Positions 7,956 through 17,447 of a stretch of 64,000 bases of DNA are shown here, piece after piece (within the stretch, counting starts at the first letter, position 1; every line of letters begins with the position of its first letter). The notes under the pieces are model-generated. The model saw only the letters and a program-made list of their open reading frames with translations, searched no databases and was not told the origin of the DNA. Source of the DNA: Acidimicrobiales bacterium (GTDB lineage Bacteria; Actinomycetota; Acidimicrobiia; Acidimicrobiales; SZUA-35); assembly GCA_028285495.1 (NCBI GenBank), contig JANQPB010000006.1, positions 1 to 64,000 of the forward strand, read 5' to 3'. The translations under genes were made by a program, and so were the position numbers.

Positions 7956-8966
7956 TCAGTAGCCGAGCTGCTTGTCGACCACGCCCTCGAGTGGCTCGCC
8001 CCGCTGAGCCAGCGACAGGTTGCGGACGAACCGGGCCACGTTCCTCGGGGCCCGGAGCTGGCTGGCCCCGGCGGTGTGGGGGGTCATCGCCACGTTGTCG
8101 AGCTGGAACAGGCGATGATCCGGCGGCAACGGCTCGCCCGGGGCGACATCGAGGGCGGCGCCGGCCAGGTGCCCCGACTCCAGGGCGGCCACGAGCGGCT
8201 CGTCGACGAGGATCTCGCCCCGGGTCACATTGACCAGATAGCTGCCGGGCTTCATCGTCGCCAGGGTCGCCTCGTCGAACATGCCATCGGTCTCGGGCGT
8301 GAGCGGGCAGCAGACGGCGACGACGTCCGCCGTCGCAAGCAGATCCGCCAGCCGGTCGAGCGGCCAGACCTCGTCGACACCGGTGTCGCCCGGGATCTGC
8401 TCGGCCGGCATCGGGTACTGGTCGACGGCGATGGTGCGCATCCCGAAGGCCACCGCCCGCTTGGCCATCGCCCGGCCGGTCCCGCCGAAGCCGAGGATGC
8501 CCATCGTCAGTCCCTCGAGCTCGATCTCGCGGGCCCGCATGTCGACCCGGTCGGCCCAGGCCTCGGGACCGAGCCGGATCGCCGTGTGGATCTGGCGGGT
8601 CAGGGCCAGCAGCAGGCCGAAGCCGGTGTCGGCCAGGTGGCCGCCGACCAGCCCCTTCTCGCCCGTCAGGACCACGTCTGACTCGATGAAGCGGTCGAAC
8701 ATGAACATGTCGACCCCGGAAGCGGTGGCGTGCACCCAGCGGAGCCGCTCGGCGTCGGCGAAGAGCCGATCGTTGACGATCCCGAGGATGACCTCGGCCT
8801 CACCGATGACCTCGGCCGCCTCCTTCACCCCGCGGACGACCCGGATCGTGCTGCCGTCCGGGGCGGCGAGCCCGATGTCAGCCACCATCGTGTCGTCGAC
8901 CGCCGGGAGGGTCAGGCCCTCCATGATCAGGATGTCGGTCGGTTGGCTCAGGCTGACGGTTGCCAT
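7956..8966 (-). CDS. D-isomer 2-hydroxyacid dehydrogenase
   Basis: A 336-residue NAD-dependent dehydrogenase. The Rossmann motif GILGFGGTGRAMAKR lies near residue 153; VNVTRGEILVDE supplies the substrate-binding Arg, and MTPHTAGAS the catalytic His, with the intervening acidic residue in AGAALDVAPGEPLPPDH. It reduces a 2-oxoacid or oxidises a D-2-hydroxyacid (glyoxylate/hydroxypyruvate-type) in the cytosol. The first ~110 residues form the weaker lid domain. A GGAGGAG ribosome site is 8 bases before the ATG. It diverges from the P450 gene, sharing a 105-base control region. Confidence 0.85.
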   Translation of the reverse strand: MATVSLSQPTDILIMEGLTLPAVDDTMVADIGLAAPDGSTIRVVRGVKEAAEVIGEAEVILGIVNDRLFADAERLRWVHATASGVDMFMFDRFIESDVVLTGEKGLVGGHLADTGFGLLLALTRQIHTAIRLGPEAWADRVDMRAREIELEGLTMGILGFGGTGRAMAKRAVAFGMRTIAVDQYPMPAEQIPGDTGVDEVWPLDRLADLLATADVVAVCCPLTPETDGMFDEATLATMKPGSYLVNVTRGEILVDEPLVAALESGHLAGAALDVAPGEPLPPDHRLFQLDNVAMTPHTAGASQLRAPRNVARFVRNLSLAQRGEPLEGVVDKQLGY

Positions 8967-9034
8967 CGTCGGCGCTCCTCCGGTCCCGGTGTCGGGCGGA
9001 CGATAGCCGCCGGGCCCCAGCGGGGCGAGCCCAC

Positions 9035-9064
9035 TTGCGCGGCCACGAGACGGCTCCATAGCGT
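9035..9064 (+). promoter_or_regulatory. Leaderless promoter of first P450
   Basis: TTGCGC (9035-9040) and TAGCGT (9059-9064) are spaced 18 bases apart; ATG 9072 follows after 7 bases with no ribosome site. Confidence 0.5.
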
Positions 9065-9071
9065 TGGCGCC

Positions 9072-10313
9072 ATGGACGTCGATCTCTCCTCGCCCGACGC
9101 CTTCGTCGAGTGCGTGCCCCACCCGACCTTCGACCGCCACCGGGCGGAGGGCCCGGTCCGCTGGATCGAGCCGGCGCCGCGCCACGGGATGCGCGACGGC
9201 CGCGGCGTCTGGTCGGTCACCGGCTACGCCGAGGTGTCGGAGGTCCTGCGCCAGGCCAAGCTCTTCAGCTCCTGGGAGGCCGGCATCCGCATGGAGGAGC
9301 ACGGAGCCGAGAGCCTGGCCATCGAGCGGCGCATGCTGATCATGCTCGACCCGCCCGACCACACCCGGCTCCGGCTGACGGTGAACAAGCGCTTCCTGCC
9401 CCGGATGGTGGCCACGCTCCGGCGGAGCATCGAGGACATCACCGGCGAGGTCCTCGATCGGGTGGCGGCCGACGGCGAGTGCAACTTCGTCGACGACATC
9501 GCGGTCGAGATCCCGCTGCTGGTGATCGCCGACCTCCTCGGGGTCGCGAAGGCGGACCGGCCCGAGTTCCGCCGATGGAGCGACACGATCATCTCCGCCG
9601 ACGACCCCGACCTGGCGACGAGCCCGGCCGACGCGGCCATGGCCATGCGTGAGCTCATCGACTACGGCCGCGGGGTCCTGGAGCGGAAGGGGGAGCAGCC
9701 CGGCGACGACATCCTGTCGATCCTGGCCACCGCGACGAGCGACGACGGCGTCCTGACCGGCGAGCGGCTGCTCATGTTCTGGTACCTGCTCCTGATCGCC
9801 GGCAACGAGACCACGAGGAACGCGCTGTCGAACGCGATGGTGGCCTTCGCCGACCACCCCGACCAGTGGGAGCGCCTGCGGGCGCTGGCCGTCGGGGCCG
9901 ACGAGGGCGACCCGGCGCTCGACACGGCGATCGAGGAGCTCCTGCGCTACGTCAGCCCGGTCCACTACCTCCGCCGCACGGCGACGGCCGACGCCGAGCT
10001 CGGCGGCGTGCCCATCGCGGCCGGCGACCCGGTCGTGGCCTGGCTCACGGCGGCCAACCGGGACCCGGCCGTGTTCAACGATCCGCACCGGCTCGACCTT
10101 GGCCGCACCCCCAACCCCCACGTGGCCTTCGGGCTCGGGACCCACTTCTGCCTCGGCGCACATCTCGCTCGCCTCGAGATCGACGTGGTGCTGCGGGCGC
10201 TCGTCGAGCGGATGCCGGACCTGTGCACCACCGGGCCGGGCCACCGGGTCAGGACCAACTTCATCAACGGGATGAAGTCGTTGCCCGTGCGCTACACCCC
10301 GGCGGCGGCCTGA
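9072..10313 (+). CDS. Cytochrome P450
   Basis: A 413-residue soluble bacterial P450. I-helix AGNETTRN with the oxygen-activating Thr pair (243-250), EELLR (ExxR, 288-292), and heme loop FGLGTHFCLGAHLARLE with Cys360 as the thiolate ligand. It oxidises a hydrophobic substrate with electrons from a ferredoxin; no ferredoxin or reductase gene is in the window, so partners must be elsewhere. The MLDPPDHTRLRLTVNKRF segment is like those of actinobacterial CYP families acting on steroids, terpenes or alkanes, but I cannot name the family. Leaderless promoter upstream; converges on a small gene 3 bases away. Confidence 0.93.
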   Translation: MDVDLSSPDAFVECVPHPTFDRHRAEGPVRWIEPAPRHGMRDGRGVWSVTGYAEVSEVLRQAKLFSSWEAGIRMEEHGAESLAIERRMLIMLDPPDHTRLRLTVNKRFLPRMVATLRRSIEDITGEVLDRVAADGECNFVDDIAVEIPLLVIADLLGVAKADRPEFRRWSDTIISADDPDLATSPADAAMAMRELIDYGRGVLERKGEQPGDDILSILATATSDDGVLTGERLLMFWYLLLIAGNETTRNALSNAMVAFADHPDQWERLRALAVGADEGDPALDTAIEELLRYVSPVHYLRRTATADAELGGVPIAAGDPVVAWLTAANRDPAVFNDPHRLDLGRTPNPHVAFGLGTHFCLGAHLARLEIDVVLRALVERMPDLCTTGPGHRVRTNFINGMKSLPVRYTPAAA

Positions 10314-10316
10314 CGC

Positions 10317-10535
10317 TCAGCCCAGGGCGAGGCGCCCGACGTCACCGAGGGCGACCGGCTCGACCCGGTGGCGCTGTCGATCGCCGGGCAGGCGCAGCCA
10401 GTTGCGGTCCGGCCGTCCGGCGACGACCGGCTCCGGCCGGCAACGGGGGCAGGCGCATGGCGGGGTGAACAGGATGTTCGGTCGCTGGCCGTCGACGTCG
10501 TCACGGTCGACCGCGGTGCACGCCACGTCGCTCAT
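10317..10535 (-). CDS. Small Cys-containing hypothetical protein
   Basis: A 72-residue protein not recognised. It holds Cys6 and a cluster PPCACPRC (Cys27, 29, 32), which could bind a metal, followed by a basic Arg/Pro-rich half. A GGAGG ribosome site 3 bases before the ATG and a TACCAT box 16 bases before it support a real gene. It faces the P450 gene tail to tail. Function unknown; a short open frame in high-GC DNA by chance remains possible. Confidence 0.5.
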   Translation of the reverse strand: MSDVACTAVDRDDVDGQRPNILFTPPCACPRCRPEPVVAGRPDRNWLRLPGDRQRHRVEPVALGDVGRLALG

Positions 10536-10551
10536 GGTCCTCCGGGCATCG

Positions 10552-10557
10552 ATGGTA
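10552..10557 (-). promoter_or_regulatory. -10 box of small Cys protein
   Basis: TACCAT (minus strand) would give a leader of about 9 bases containing the GGAGG ribosome site. Confidence 0.35.
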
Positions 10558-10631
10558 CCCGAGGGCCCGAACCGGGCCCAGACGACCGGGGCCGCTCCGG
10601 CGGGCGTTCGATCGCGGCGGTGCGACCGATC

Positions 10632-10637
10632 TACCAT
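10632..10637 (+). promoter_or_regulatory. -10 box of first TauD-family gene
   Basis: TACCAT lies about 80 bases before ATG 10716, implying a leader of roughly 70 bases; a GAGGAGG ribosome site precedes the start. Confidence 0.3.
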
Positions 10638-10715
10638 CGGGGTGGCGGTCCCGAGCCGGACGGCCGAGATGGATGGCCCAGACGGACCGCCGAGCCCGAT
10701 CGAGGAGGACCAGGG

Positions 10716-11564
10716 ATGAGCGTCACGACAACGCCGCTGTCGATCAGCCCCATGACCGGGGTGCTCGGTGCCGAGATCACCGGTGTCGACCTGTCGAGCG
10801 ATCTCGACGACGGCACGATCGCCGCCATCCGCCAGGCCCTGTGTGACCACCACGTGCTGGTCTTCCGGAGCCAGGACCTGTCACCCGAGCGCCAGCTGGC
10901 CTTCGGGCGCCGGTTCGGCGAGCTCGACACCCACCCGTTCGTGCACGGCAACGCCGAGCACCCCGAGATCCTCGACGTCGTCACCGAACCGGACGACCGC
11001 ATCAACTTCGGCGGCGGCTGGCACACCGACGTGACCTTCCTGCCCGAGCCCGACATGGGCTCGATCCTGTACGCCGTCGACGTGCCACCGTCGGGCGGTG
11101 ACACCCTGTTCGCCAACCAGCACGCGGCCTACGACGCGCTGAGCGACACGATGAGGTCGATGCTGGACGGCCTGGTCGCCGTCCACACCGCCAGTCACCA
11201 GTACGGCGAGGGCGGCACGTCGACGCTGTCGAAGGCGATGAAGACACGCAACCCGGAGCTGTCGGCCACCCGGGTCGAGCATCCGGTCATCCGCACCCAC
11301 CCCGAGTCGGGGCGCAAGGGCCTCTACGTCAACCGGGCGTTCACCACCGGCATCAAGGGGCTGACGTCGGAGGAGTCAAGGGCGATGCTGACCTTCCTGT
11401 TCCGTCACGGGGTGAAGGAGGCCTTCACCTGCCGCCTGGTTTGGGAGCCGGGAACGCTGGCCATGTGGGACAACCGCAGCGTGCAGCACTACGCGCTGCA
11501 CGACTACGCCGGCCACCGACGGGTCATGCGTCGGATCACGGTGAAGGGCGACCGGCCGGTCTAG
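10716..11564 (+). CDS. TauD/TfdA-family 2-oxoglutarate-dependent dioxygenase
   Basis: A 282-residue Fe(II)/2-oxoglutarate dioxygenase. GGGWHTDVTF gives iron ligands His103 and Asp105; MWDNRSVQHYA gives His258, and the following HRRVMRRI carries the Arg that binds 2-oxoglutarate. The opening PMTGVLGAEITGVDLSSDL is typical of taurine, 2,4-D or alkylsulfatase-type members. It hydroxylates a small molecule next to a heteroatom, releasing sulfite, an aldehyde or similar; the substrate cannot be told from sequence. GAGGAGG precedes the ATG. A second family member lies at 39111. Confidence 0.9.
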   Translation: MSVTTTPLSISPMTGVLGAEITGVDLSSDLDDGTIAAIRQALCDHHVLVFRSQDLSPERQLAFGRRFGELDTHPFVHGNAEHPEILDVVTEPDDRINFGGGWHTDVTFLPEPDMGSILYAVDVPPSGGDTLFANQHAAYDALSDTMRSMLDGLVAVHTASHQYGEGGTSTLSKAMKTRNPELSATRVEHPVIRTHPESGRKGLYVNRAFTTGIKGLTSEESRAMLTFLFRHGVKEAFTCRLVWEPGTLAMWDNRSVQHYALHDYAGHRRVMRRITVKGDRPV

Positions 11565-11612
11565 CTGTGACGAGCGGGGGCTGGCAGCGGGACCGGCCGG
11601 CCGCCCCGCCGC

Positions 11613-12266
11613 TCACTCGGCCTGATCGATGGCCTCCAGCCACTCCTGCCACCAGAACTTCCAGCGCTCGACCTCGTCCGGCCCCGGCAGCTTCTCGTGC
11701 ATCACCGTGACCGCCGTCCGACCGTCGCTCTTCTGGCTGAGCGACAGCACGGCGACGCCGCCGCCGATGCCGAGCCGGATCGACTTCGATGCCGGCTTCG
11801 ACCGGAGCTCGGTCGCCTCGTCGGGGAACAGGTCGAGCCTGGCGTGCTCGTCGAGGAGGAGGTGCCGCAACTCGTCGGCGTCGGCCGTCACCGTCTTCGA
11901 CTTGTTGGCGGTGAACGTGCCGTCGGCCATCTGGTTCGGCAGCCGCAGCCCGGTGATCCGCTCGTAGCCGACCGTCACCGCCTGCGACCACCAACCGTCG
12001 ATCGGGTGCTCGGCCTCGATCCGGCGGGCCACCGCTGCGTGGTCCCAGTCCTCCCGTGGCCACGAGTCGATCAGGTCGCGCCAGTGGTCCCAGCCGTGTC
12101 CGGTCGCCTCCCGGATGGCCTCGTCGCCCATCTCGGGCTCGGACACCCAGCGGCGGTCGGCCGTGGTCGACCTGGCCAGGAGGGCCTGGCGGGCGGTGGT
12201 GTAGCGCTCGCCGGTGCGGACCATCCGCTCCCGGACCCGCCGCTTGAACGATTCCTGCGTGGTCAT
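11613..12266 (-). CDS. DUF4287-like / SRPBCC-type conserved protein
   Basis: A 217-residue soluble protein. Residues 45-115 (GDEAIREATGHGWDHWRDLI ... GWWSQAVTVGYERITGL) are the well-conserved actinobacterial segment usually annotated as a DUF4287-type domain. The C-terminal half (FTANKSKTVTADADELRHLL, ending in VTVMHEKLPGPDEVERWKFW) resembles the activator-of-Hsp90/START-like fold with its closing helix. A toxin- or stress-related role has been suggested for neither; function unknown. Start ATG 12266 follows GGACGGTTGAC. Confidence 0.65.
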   Translation of the reverse strand: MTTQESFKRRVRERMVRTGERYTTARQALLARSTTADRRWVSEPEMGDEAIREATGHGWDHWRDLIDSWPREDWDHAAVARRIEAEHPIDGWWSQAVTVGYERITGLRLPNQMADGTFTANKSKTVTADADELRHLLLDEHARLDLFPDEATELRSKPASKSIRLGIGGGVAVLSLSQKSDGRTAVTVMHEKLPGPDEVERWKFWWQEWLEAIDQAE

Positions 12267-12510
12267 GTCAACCGTCCTTCCGTCCGGTCGCAACCGATCG
12301 ACATCCCACGCCTGCCGATCGGGCCGGACGGCCGTCAGCTGGTTCACACACACTCGCTTGTCGTACAGGGCCGGCCGGGCACTCGATGGTCCCCTTTGCC
12401 TTCCTGGCCCGGCCGCGTGGGTGCCGGGATGAAGGTTCGGCGTGGCTCCTCGCCGGTCGCGAGGCTAGCGCAGTTCGGTCGCCGGTCCGCGATCGTCGCC
12501 GGTGTGGCCC

Positions 12511-12516
12511 TAGCAT
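12511..12516 (+). promoter_or_regulatory. -10 box, leaderless promoter of nrtR
   Basis: TAGCAT lies 8 bases before ATG 12525. The other ~240 bases between 12267 and 12510 show no gene, repeat or RNA that I can recognise. Confidence 0.4.
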
Positions 12517-12524
12517 GACCGGCG

Positions 12525-13424
12525 ATGGTGGCCGTCTCCCTCGACGCCGTGCTGGTTGCGGTGACCGAGGAGACGCCGCGCACGCTGGTGGTCGACGCCG
12601 GCGGCGGCCGATCGCGCTTCCCGTCCGGTCCGCTCGACGACGACCGCACCCTCGAGCTGGGCATGCGGCGGGTGCTGCGGGCCCAGGCCGGGCTGGCGGT
12701 GGGCTACGCTGAGCAGCTCTACACGTTCGGTGACCTGGCCCGCTCGTCCGACGACCCGGAGCGGACGGTCTCCGTCGCCTATCTGCTGCTGGCCCACGAG
12801 GAGCCACCCGATGGTCCGGCCCGGTGGATCGACTGGTACCAACTCCTGCCGTGGGAGGACCACCGGGAGGGTCGGCCGGCCGTGATCGACGAGGCGATCG
12901 GGCCCGCCTGCCGGCACTGGATCGAGGCAGCCGCCGATCCGGCCGACCGGGCCAGGCGCCAGGAGCGGGCCCAGGTGGTGTTCGGGCTCGACGGCACGGC
13001 GTGGGACGGAGTCCGGGCCCTCGAGCGGTACGAGCTGCTGTTCGAGCTCGGGCTGCTGGCGGAGGCCGGGCGGGGGAGCGGGCTGGCGTCGCTCGCACTC
13101 GATCTCGACCACCGCCGCATGGCCGCCACTGCACTCGGCCGCCTCCGGGGCAAGCTGACGTACCGACCGGTGGTGTTCGAGCTGCTCCCCGACACGTTCA
13201 CGCTGCTGCGCCTGCAGCGGGTCGTTGAGGCGCTGGCGGGGGTGCGGCTGCACAAGCAGAACTTCCGTCGCCTGGTCGACAGCCAGGGGCTGGTCGAGGG
13301 AACCGGGATGATGGCCCGGACCGGTGGCCGTCCGGCCGAGCTGTTCCGGTTCCGGCGCGAGGTGGTGCGGGAGCGGCCCCGACCGGGTGTCGGCACCCCC
13401 TGGGCCGGGGCCGGCGTCTCCTAG
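12525..13424 (+). CDS. nrtR: NrtR-type NAD-biosynthesis transcriptional regulator (Nudix-like + winged helix)
   Basis: A 299-residue protein. Residues 1-165 form a Nudix fold whose catalytic box is eroded (RFPSGPLDDDRTLELGMRRV lacks the REUxEE glutamates), as usual for NrtR, which senses ADP-ribose or related NAD metabolites. Residues 220-290 (LPDTFTLLRLQRVVEALAG, KQNFRRLVDSQGLVEGTG, GRPAELFRFRREV) are the NrtR winged-helix DNA-binding domain. The next gene is nadA, and the gap between them contains two palindromes, so it very likely controls de novo NAD synthesis, dissociating when the NAD-derived ligand is abundant or scarce depending on the member. Confidence 0.85.
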   Translation: MVAVSLDAVLVAVTEETPRTLVVDAGGGRSRFPSGPLDDDRTLELGMRRVLRAQAGLAVGYAEQLYTFGDLARSSDDPERTVSVAYLLLAHEEPPDGPARWIDWYQLLPWEDHREGRPAVIDEAIGPACRHWIEAAADPADRARRQERAQVVFGLDGTAWDGVRALERYELLFELGLLAEAGRGSGLASLALDLDHRRMAATALGRLRGKLTYRPVVFELLPDTFTLLRLQRVVEALAGVRLHKQNFRRLVDSQGLVEGTGMMARTGGRPAELFRFRREVVRERPRPGVGTPWAGAGVS

Positions 13425-13538
13425 GCCGACCGGTCCGTCAGCCGCCGCAGCGCCCGGTCGTCCGCCGGCCGGCCGCACCGGCGGTGACTTCCGCCACCCG
13501 GACGACCTCCGGCGTTGCCCGCCGCCGCAACCGCATTT

Positions 13539-13555
13539 ATGCTCCAAGTGAGCAT
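13539..13555. promoter_or_regulatory. Candidate NrtR operator 1
   Basis: A perfect palindrome with arms ATGCTC and GAGCAT around CAAGT. It is 55 bases before nadA, and its centre is 21 bases (two helical turns) from that of the second site. Confidence 0.65.
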
Positions 13556-13558
13556 TGC

Positions 13559-13577
13559 AATGCTCGGACTGAGTATT
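13559..13577. promoter_or_regulatory. Candidate NrtR operator 2
   Basis: Arms AATGCTC and GAGTATT around GGACT, with one mismatch. The right arm overlaps the putative nadA -10 box (TATTAT), so binding would block transcription. Confidence 0.6.
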
Positions 13578-13579
13578 AT
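13574..13579 (+). promoter_or_regulatory. -10 box of nadA
   Basis: TATTAT, five of six matches to TATAAT, the most AT-rich spot in the neighbourhood; it gives a leader of about 24 bases with an AAGGAGA ribosome site. Confidence 0.5.
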
Positions 13580-13609
13580 TGACGTCACCGCCCGTCAAGG
13601 AGATCGACC

Positions 13610-14590
<981 letters not shown>

Positions 14591-14633
14591 CGGCGCTCGG
14601 GTCGGGTCGGGTCGGCAGGCCCCGGTGGCTGGG

Positions 14634-16058
14634 TCAGCGGTCGACGACGAGTGGGTGGAGCGGGCAGAAGACCCCGACCGGGTGCCGATCCGGAGCTGCG
14701 ACGGCGCCTGATGCCGAGCCGGCGGCGGTCAACGATCCGATCCCGAGGCCGACGACAACCAGCACCGCGGCGGCCGCAGGACCGAGCGCCGGCGTGCCGG
14801 CCGCGACCCGGGCCGGGGCCGGTGGCTGTTGGCCCTCGTCGATCGCCAGGTGGACGACGGCGGCCATCACCCCAAGCCCGACCGCCACCCACCACGCCGG
14901 GTCGTAGGAGTCGAACCGGTCCGCCATCGCCCCGCCCATCCAGGCGCCGACGAACGCCCCGAGCTGGTGGGCCAGGAACACGATGCCGAACAACGTGCCG
15001 GCATGGGCGGTGCCGAACTGGGCGACGACGATGCCGGACGTGAGGGGAACGGTGGCCAGCCACAGCAGCCCGATGCCGGCACCGAAGGCGACGATCGTGG
15101 CCGGGCTCGGCGGCACCAGCAGGAACGCGGTGATCACCACCGCCCTGGCCGCGTAGATGCCCGACAGCAGTCGGGTCTTCGAGTAGCGGGCTCCGAGGGC
15201 CCCGGCGGCAAGCGATCCGAACACGTTGAACAGCCCGATGAGGGCGAGCGAGGTCGCCGCAATGGCCCGGGTCTGGCCGACGTCCTCGGCGTAGGACGCC
15301 AGATGGGTGGCGATGAACGTCACGTGGAAGCCGCACACGAGGAAGGCCAGGTTCAGCAGCAGGTACGAGCGCGAGTGCCACGCTCGGCGCAGCTCGTCGC
15401 GCAGGGGAACGGGGGGCTCGTCCGACGCCGGCTGGTCGACCGCCTGGTCGATCGACCGACCCCGCAGCCACGGGGCGAAGGCGGCCACGAGCAGGACGAC
15501 GACGCCGAGGGCCAGAGCGGTGTCCTCCCAACCGGCCGAGTCGATCAGCCAACCGGCGGCCGGGACCAGCACGAACTGCCCGACCGACCCCATGGCGCTG
15601 ACCACCCCGAGGGCCATCGAGCGCCGCTCCTCGGGCACCATGCGGCCGACGGCGGCCAGCACGACGGCGAAGCTCGCCGCCCCGTTGGCGACCCCGATCA
15701 TGATCCCGGTCGACAGCACCAGGGTGCCCGTCGAGGTGGAAGCGGCCATGAACACCAGTCCGGCGGCGTAGGCGACGGCGCCGACGGCCAGGACCCGAGC
15801 CGTGCCGAACCGATCGGCGATCGCCCCGGCAACCGGTTGGGTCAGGCCCCAGAACAGGTTCTGCACGGCGATGGCGAGGGCGAACGATCCCCGACCGGTG
15901 CCGAGGGTGTCGATGACCGGATCGAGGAACAGCCCGAAGGTCGATCGCACGCCGAGCGAGAGGGCGGTGATGATCGACCCGGCCACCAGCAGCAGCCACA
16001 GCGGCGGGCGACGGCGCGCCGGTGTGGTTGCGGTCGCCGTCACCGTCGGCCGTCGCAC
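14634..16058 (-). CDS. Major facilitator superfamily transporter
   Basis: A roughly 474-residue integral membrane protein with 12 predicted helices: first WLLLVAGSIITALSLGV, and GLTQPVAGAIADRFGTARV as the MFS loop 2-3 motif; a charged central loop (LRGRSIDQAVDQPASDEPP) divides two six-helix halves. A thirteenth hydrophobic stretch (ALGPAAAAVLVVVGLGIG) follows near the C-terminus. Closest in style to the monocarboxylate/oxalate-formate antiporter group; substrate unknown. No ATG in frame precedes helix 1 within the gap, so GTG 16058 (or GTG 16043) is proposed; an ATG at 16250 would overlap the divergent P450. Confidence 0.8.
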   Translation of the reverse strand: MRRPTVTATATTPARRRPPLWLLLVAGSIITALSLGVRSTFGLFLDPVIDTLGTGRGSFALAIAVQNLFWGLTQPVAGAIADRFGTARVLAVGAVAYAAGLVFMAASTSTGTLVLSTGIMIGVANGAASFAVVLAAVGRMVPEERRSMALGVVSAMGSVGQFVLVPAAGWLIDSAGWEDTALALGVVVLLVAAFAPWLRGRSIDQAVDQPASDEPPVPLRDELRRAWHSRSYLLLNLAFLVCGFHVTFIATHLASYAEDVGQTRAIAATSLALIGLFNVFGSLAAGALGARYSKTRLLSGIYAARAVVITAFLLVPPSPATIVAFGAGIGLLWLATVPLTSGIVVAQFGTAHAGTLFGIVFLAHQLGAFVGAWMGGAMADRFDSYDPAWWVAVGLGVMAAVVHLAIDEGQQPPAPARVAAGTPALGPAAAAVLVVVGLGIGSLTAAGSASGAVAAPDRHPVGVFCPLHPLVVDR

Positions 16059-16141
16059 GGGTTTGTCGGCATTGGCATCCTCGTCGGTCGGGGGCGGAGA
16101 CAGCTTCGCCGCTGCGGGCTCGTTGTGCCACCCTGAACCGG

Positions 16142-17431
16142 GTGAGCGACCAGCGCCACTCGACCGACCGCTTCGCCGAGACCGAGACCCGCTACGCCGA
16201 GCGGGCGGCCGGCGATCGGACCGACACCAGCCCCTACCGGTTCGATCCATCGACGATCGTCCACCGCACGCCGGCGCATCCGGTGCGGGACGGCATCGAG
16301 GTCATGAGCCCGGCGTTCCACGCCGATCCCAACGACCACTACCGCTGGATGCACGCGAACGCCCCGGTGTACTGGGACGACGTCACCGGCCTGTGGGCCC
16401 TGACCCGCCACGCCGACATCGCCAGGGTCGAGGCCGACCACGAGACGTTCTGCAGCGTCAAGGGCTCGCGACCCGAGAGCTCGGTGCCGTCGATGATCAA
16501 CCTCGACCCGCCCGAGCACACCAGGCGCCGGCGGATCGTCAGCTCGGGCTTCACGCCGAGGCGGGTGTCGGCCCACGAGGCCTTCCTCCGCCGGACGGTC
16601 ACGGACCTGATGGACTCGGTCGAGGCCGACGGTCGCTGCGACTTCGTGACCGACATCGCCACGTCGATCCCGCTACGGATGATCGCCGAGCTGATGGGGC
16701 TGCCGGCGGCCGACGAGGCCAAGCTCCTGCGCTGGTCGGACCTCTTCGCCACCGGCGGCGCCGAGATCAGGACCCAGGTCGAGGAGGCGGTCCTGGAATG
16801 GGTTGCCTACATCGTCGACCACATGAAGACCAGGACGGATCCCGAGGCGGAGGACCTGATCAGCCTCCTGCTCCACACCGACGGTGAGCCGCTGACCGCC
16901 GAAGACCTGATCTACGAGACGATGCTGATCCTCGTCGGAGGCGACGAGACGACCAGGCACGTGATGTCTGGCGGCCTCGAGGCGCTGCTGCTGCACCCCG
17001 AGCAATGGGAGCTGCTGCGGTCGGACCGGTCGCTGCTGCCGAACGCCATCGAGGAGATGCTGCGCTGGGTCACGCCGGTCCGCAACATGAACCGGACCGC
17101 CACCGTCGACGTCGAGCTCGGCGGCCAGCAGGTCCTGGCCGGCGATCGGGTGCTGCTGCTCTACCAGGCCGGCAACCGCGATCCGGAGGTGTTCGACGAC
17201 CCGTACCGGTTCGACATCACCAGGCGCGATGCCCGCGACCACCTCGCCTTCGGGGCCAACGGCCGCCACTACTGCCTGGGCGCCCAGCTGGCCCGACTCG
17301 AGCTGCGGGTGCTGTTCGAGGAGGTGCTCGACCGGTGGCCAGCGGTGGCGCTGACCGAGCCGGGCGGCCCGCGCCCCGAGCGGACCGGCAACTTCGTCCT
17401 CGGCCTCGAGGACCTCCCGGTCACGTTCTGA
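16142..17431 (+). CDS. Cytochrome P450
   Basis: A 429-residue P450 starting at GTG. I-helix VGGDETTRH (265-273), EEMLR (304-308), heme loop FGANGRHYCLGAQLARLE with Cys378. MINLDPPEHTRRRRIVSSGF is the family C-helix heme-propionate region. The pattern resembles actinobacterial P450s of steroid side-chain or fatty-acid hydroxylation (CYP125/142/124-like), which I infer only from general style. It differs clearly from the other P450 in the window (9072). A convergent acyl-CoA dehydrogenase follows after 16 bases, which would suit a side-chain beta-oxidation context. Confidence 0.93.
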   Translation: MSDQRHSTDRFAETETRYAERAAGDRTDTSPYRFDPSTIVHRTPAHPVRDGIEVMSPAFHADPNDHYRWMHANAPVYWDDVTGLWALTRHADIARVEADHETFCSVKGSRPESSVPSMINLDPPEHTRRRRIVSSGFTPRRVSAHEAFLRRTVTDLMDSVEADGRCDFVTDIATSIPLRMIAELMGLPAADEAKLLRWSDLFATGGAEIRTQVEEAVLEWVAYIVDHMKTRTDPEAEDLISLLLHTDGEPLTAEDLIYETMLILVGGDETTRHVMSGGLEALLLHPEQWELLRSDRSLLPNAIEEMLRWVTPVRNMNRTATVDVELGGQQVLAGDRVLLLYQAGNRDPEVFDDPYRFDITRRDARDHLAFGANGRHYCLGAQLARLELRVLFEEVLDRWPAVALTEPGGPRPERTGNFVLGLEDLPVTF

Positions 17432-17447
17432 CGACGGACCGGGGTGC

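Noticed and set aside
12267..12510. Possible small RNA or gene in the gap before nrtR
   Set aside because: No open frame with a start signal, no stable conserved-looking hairpin and no recognisable RNA family.
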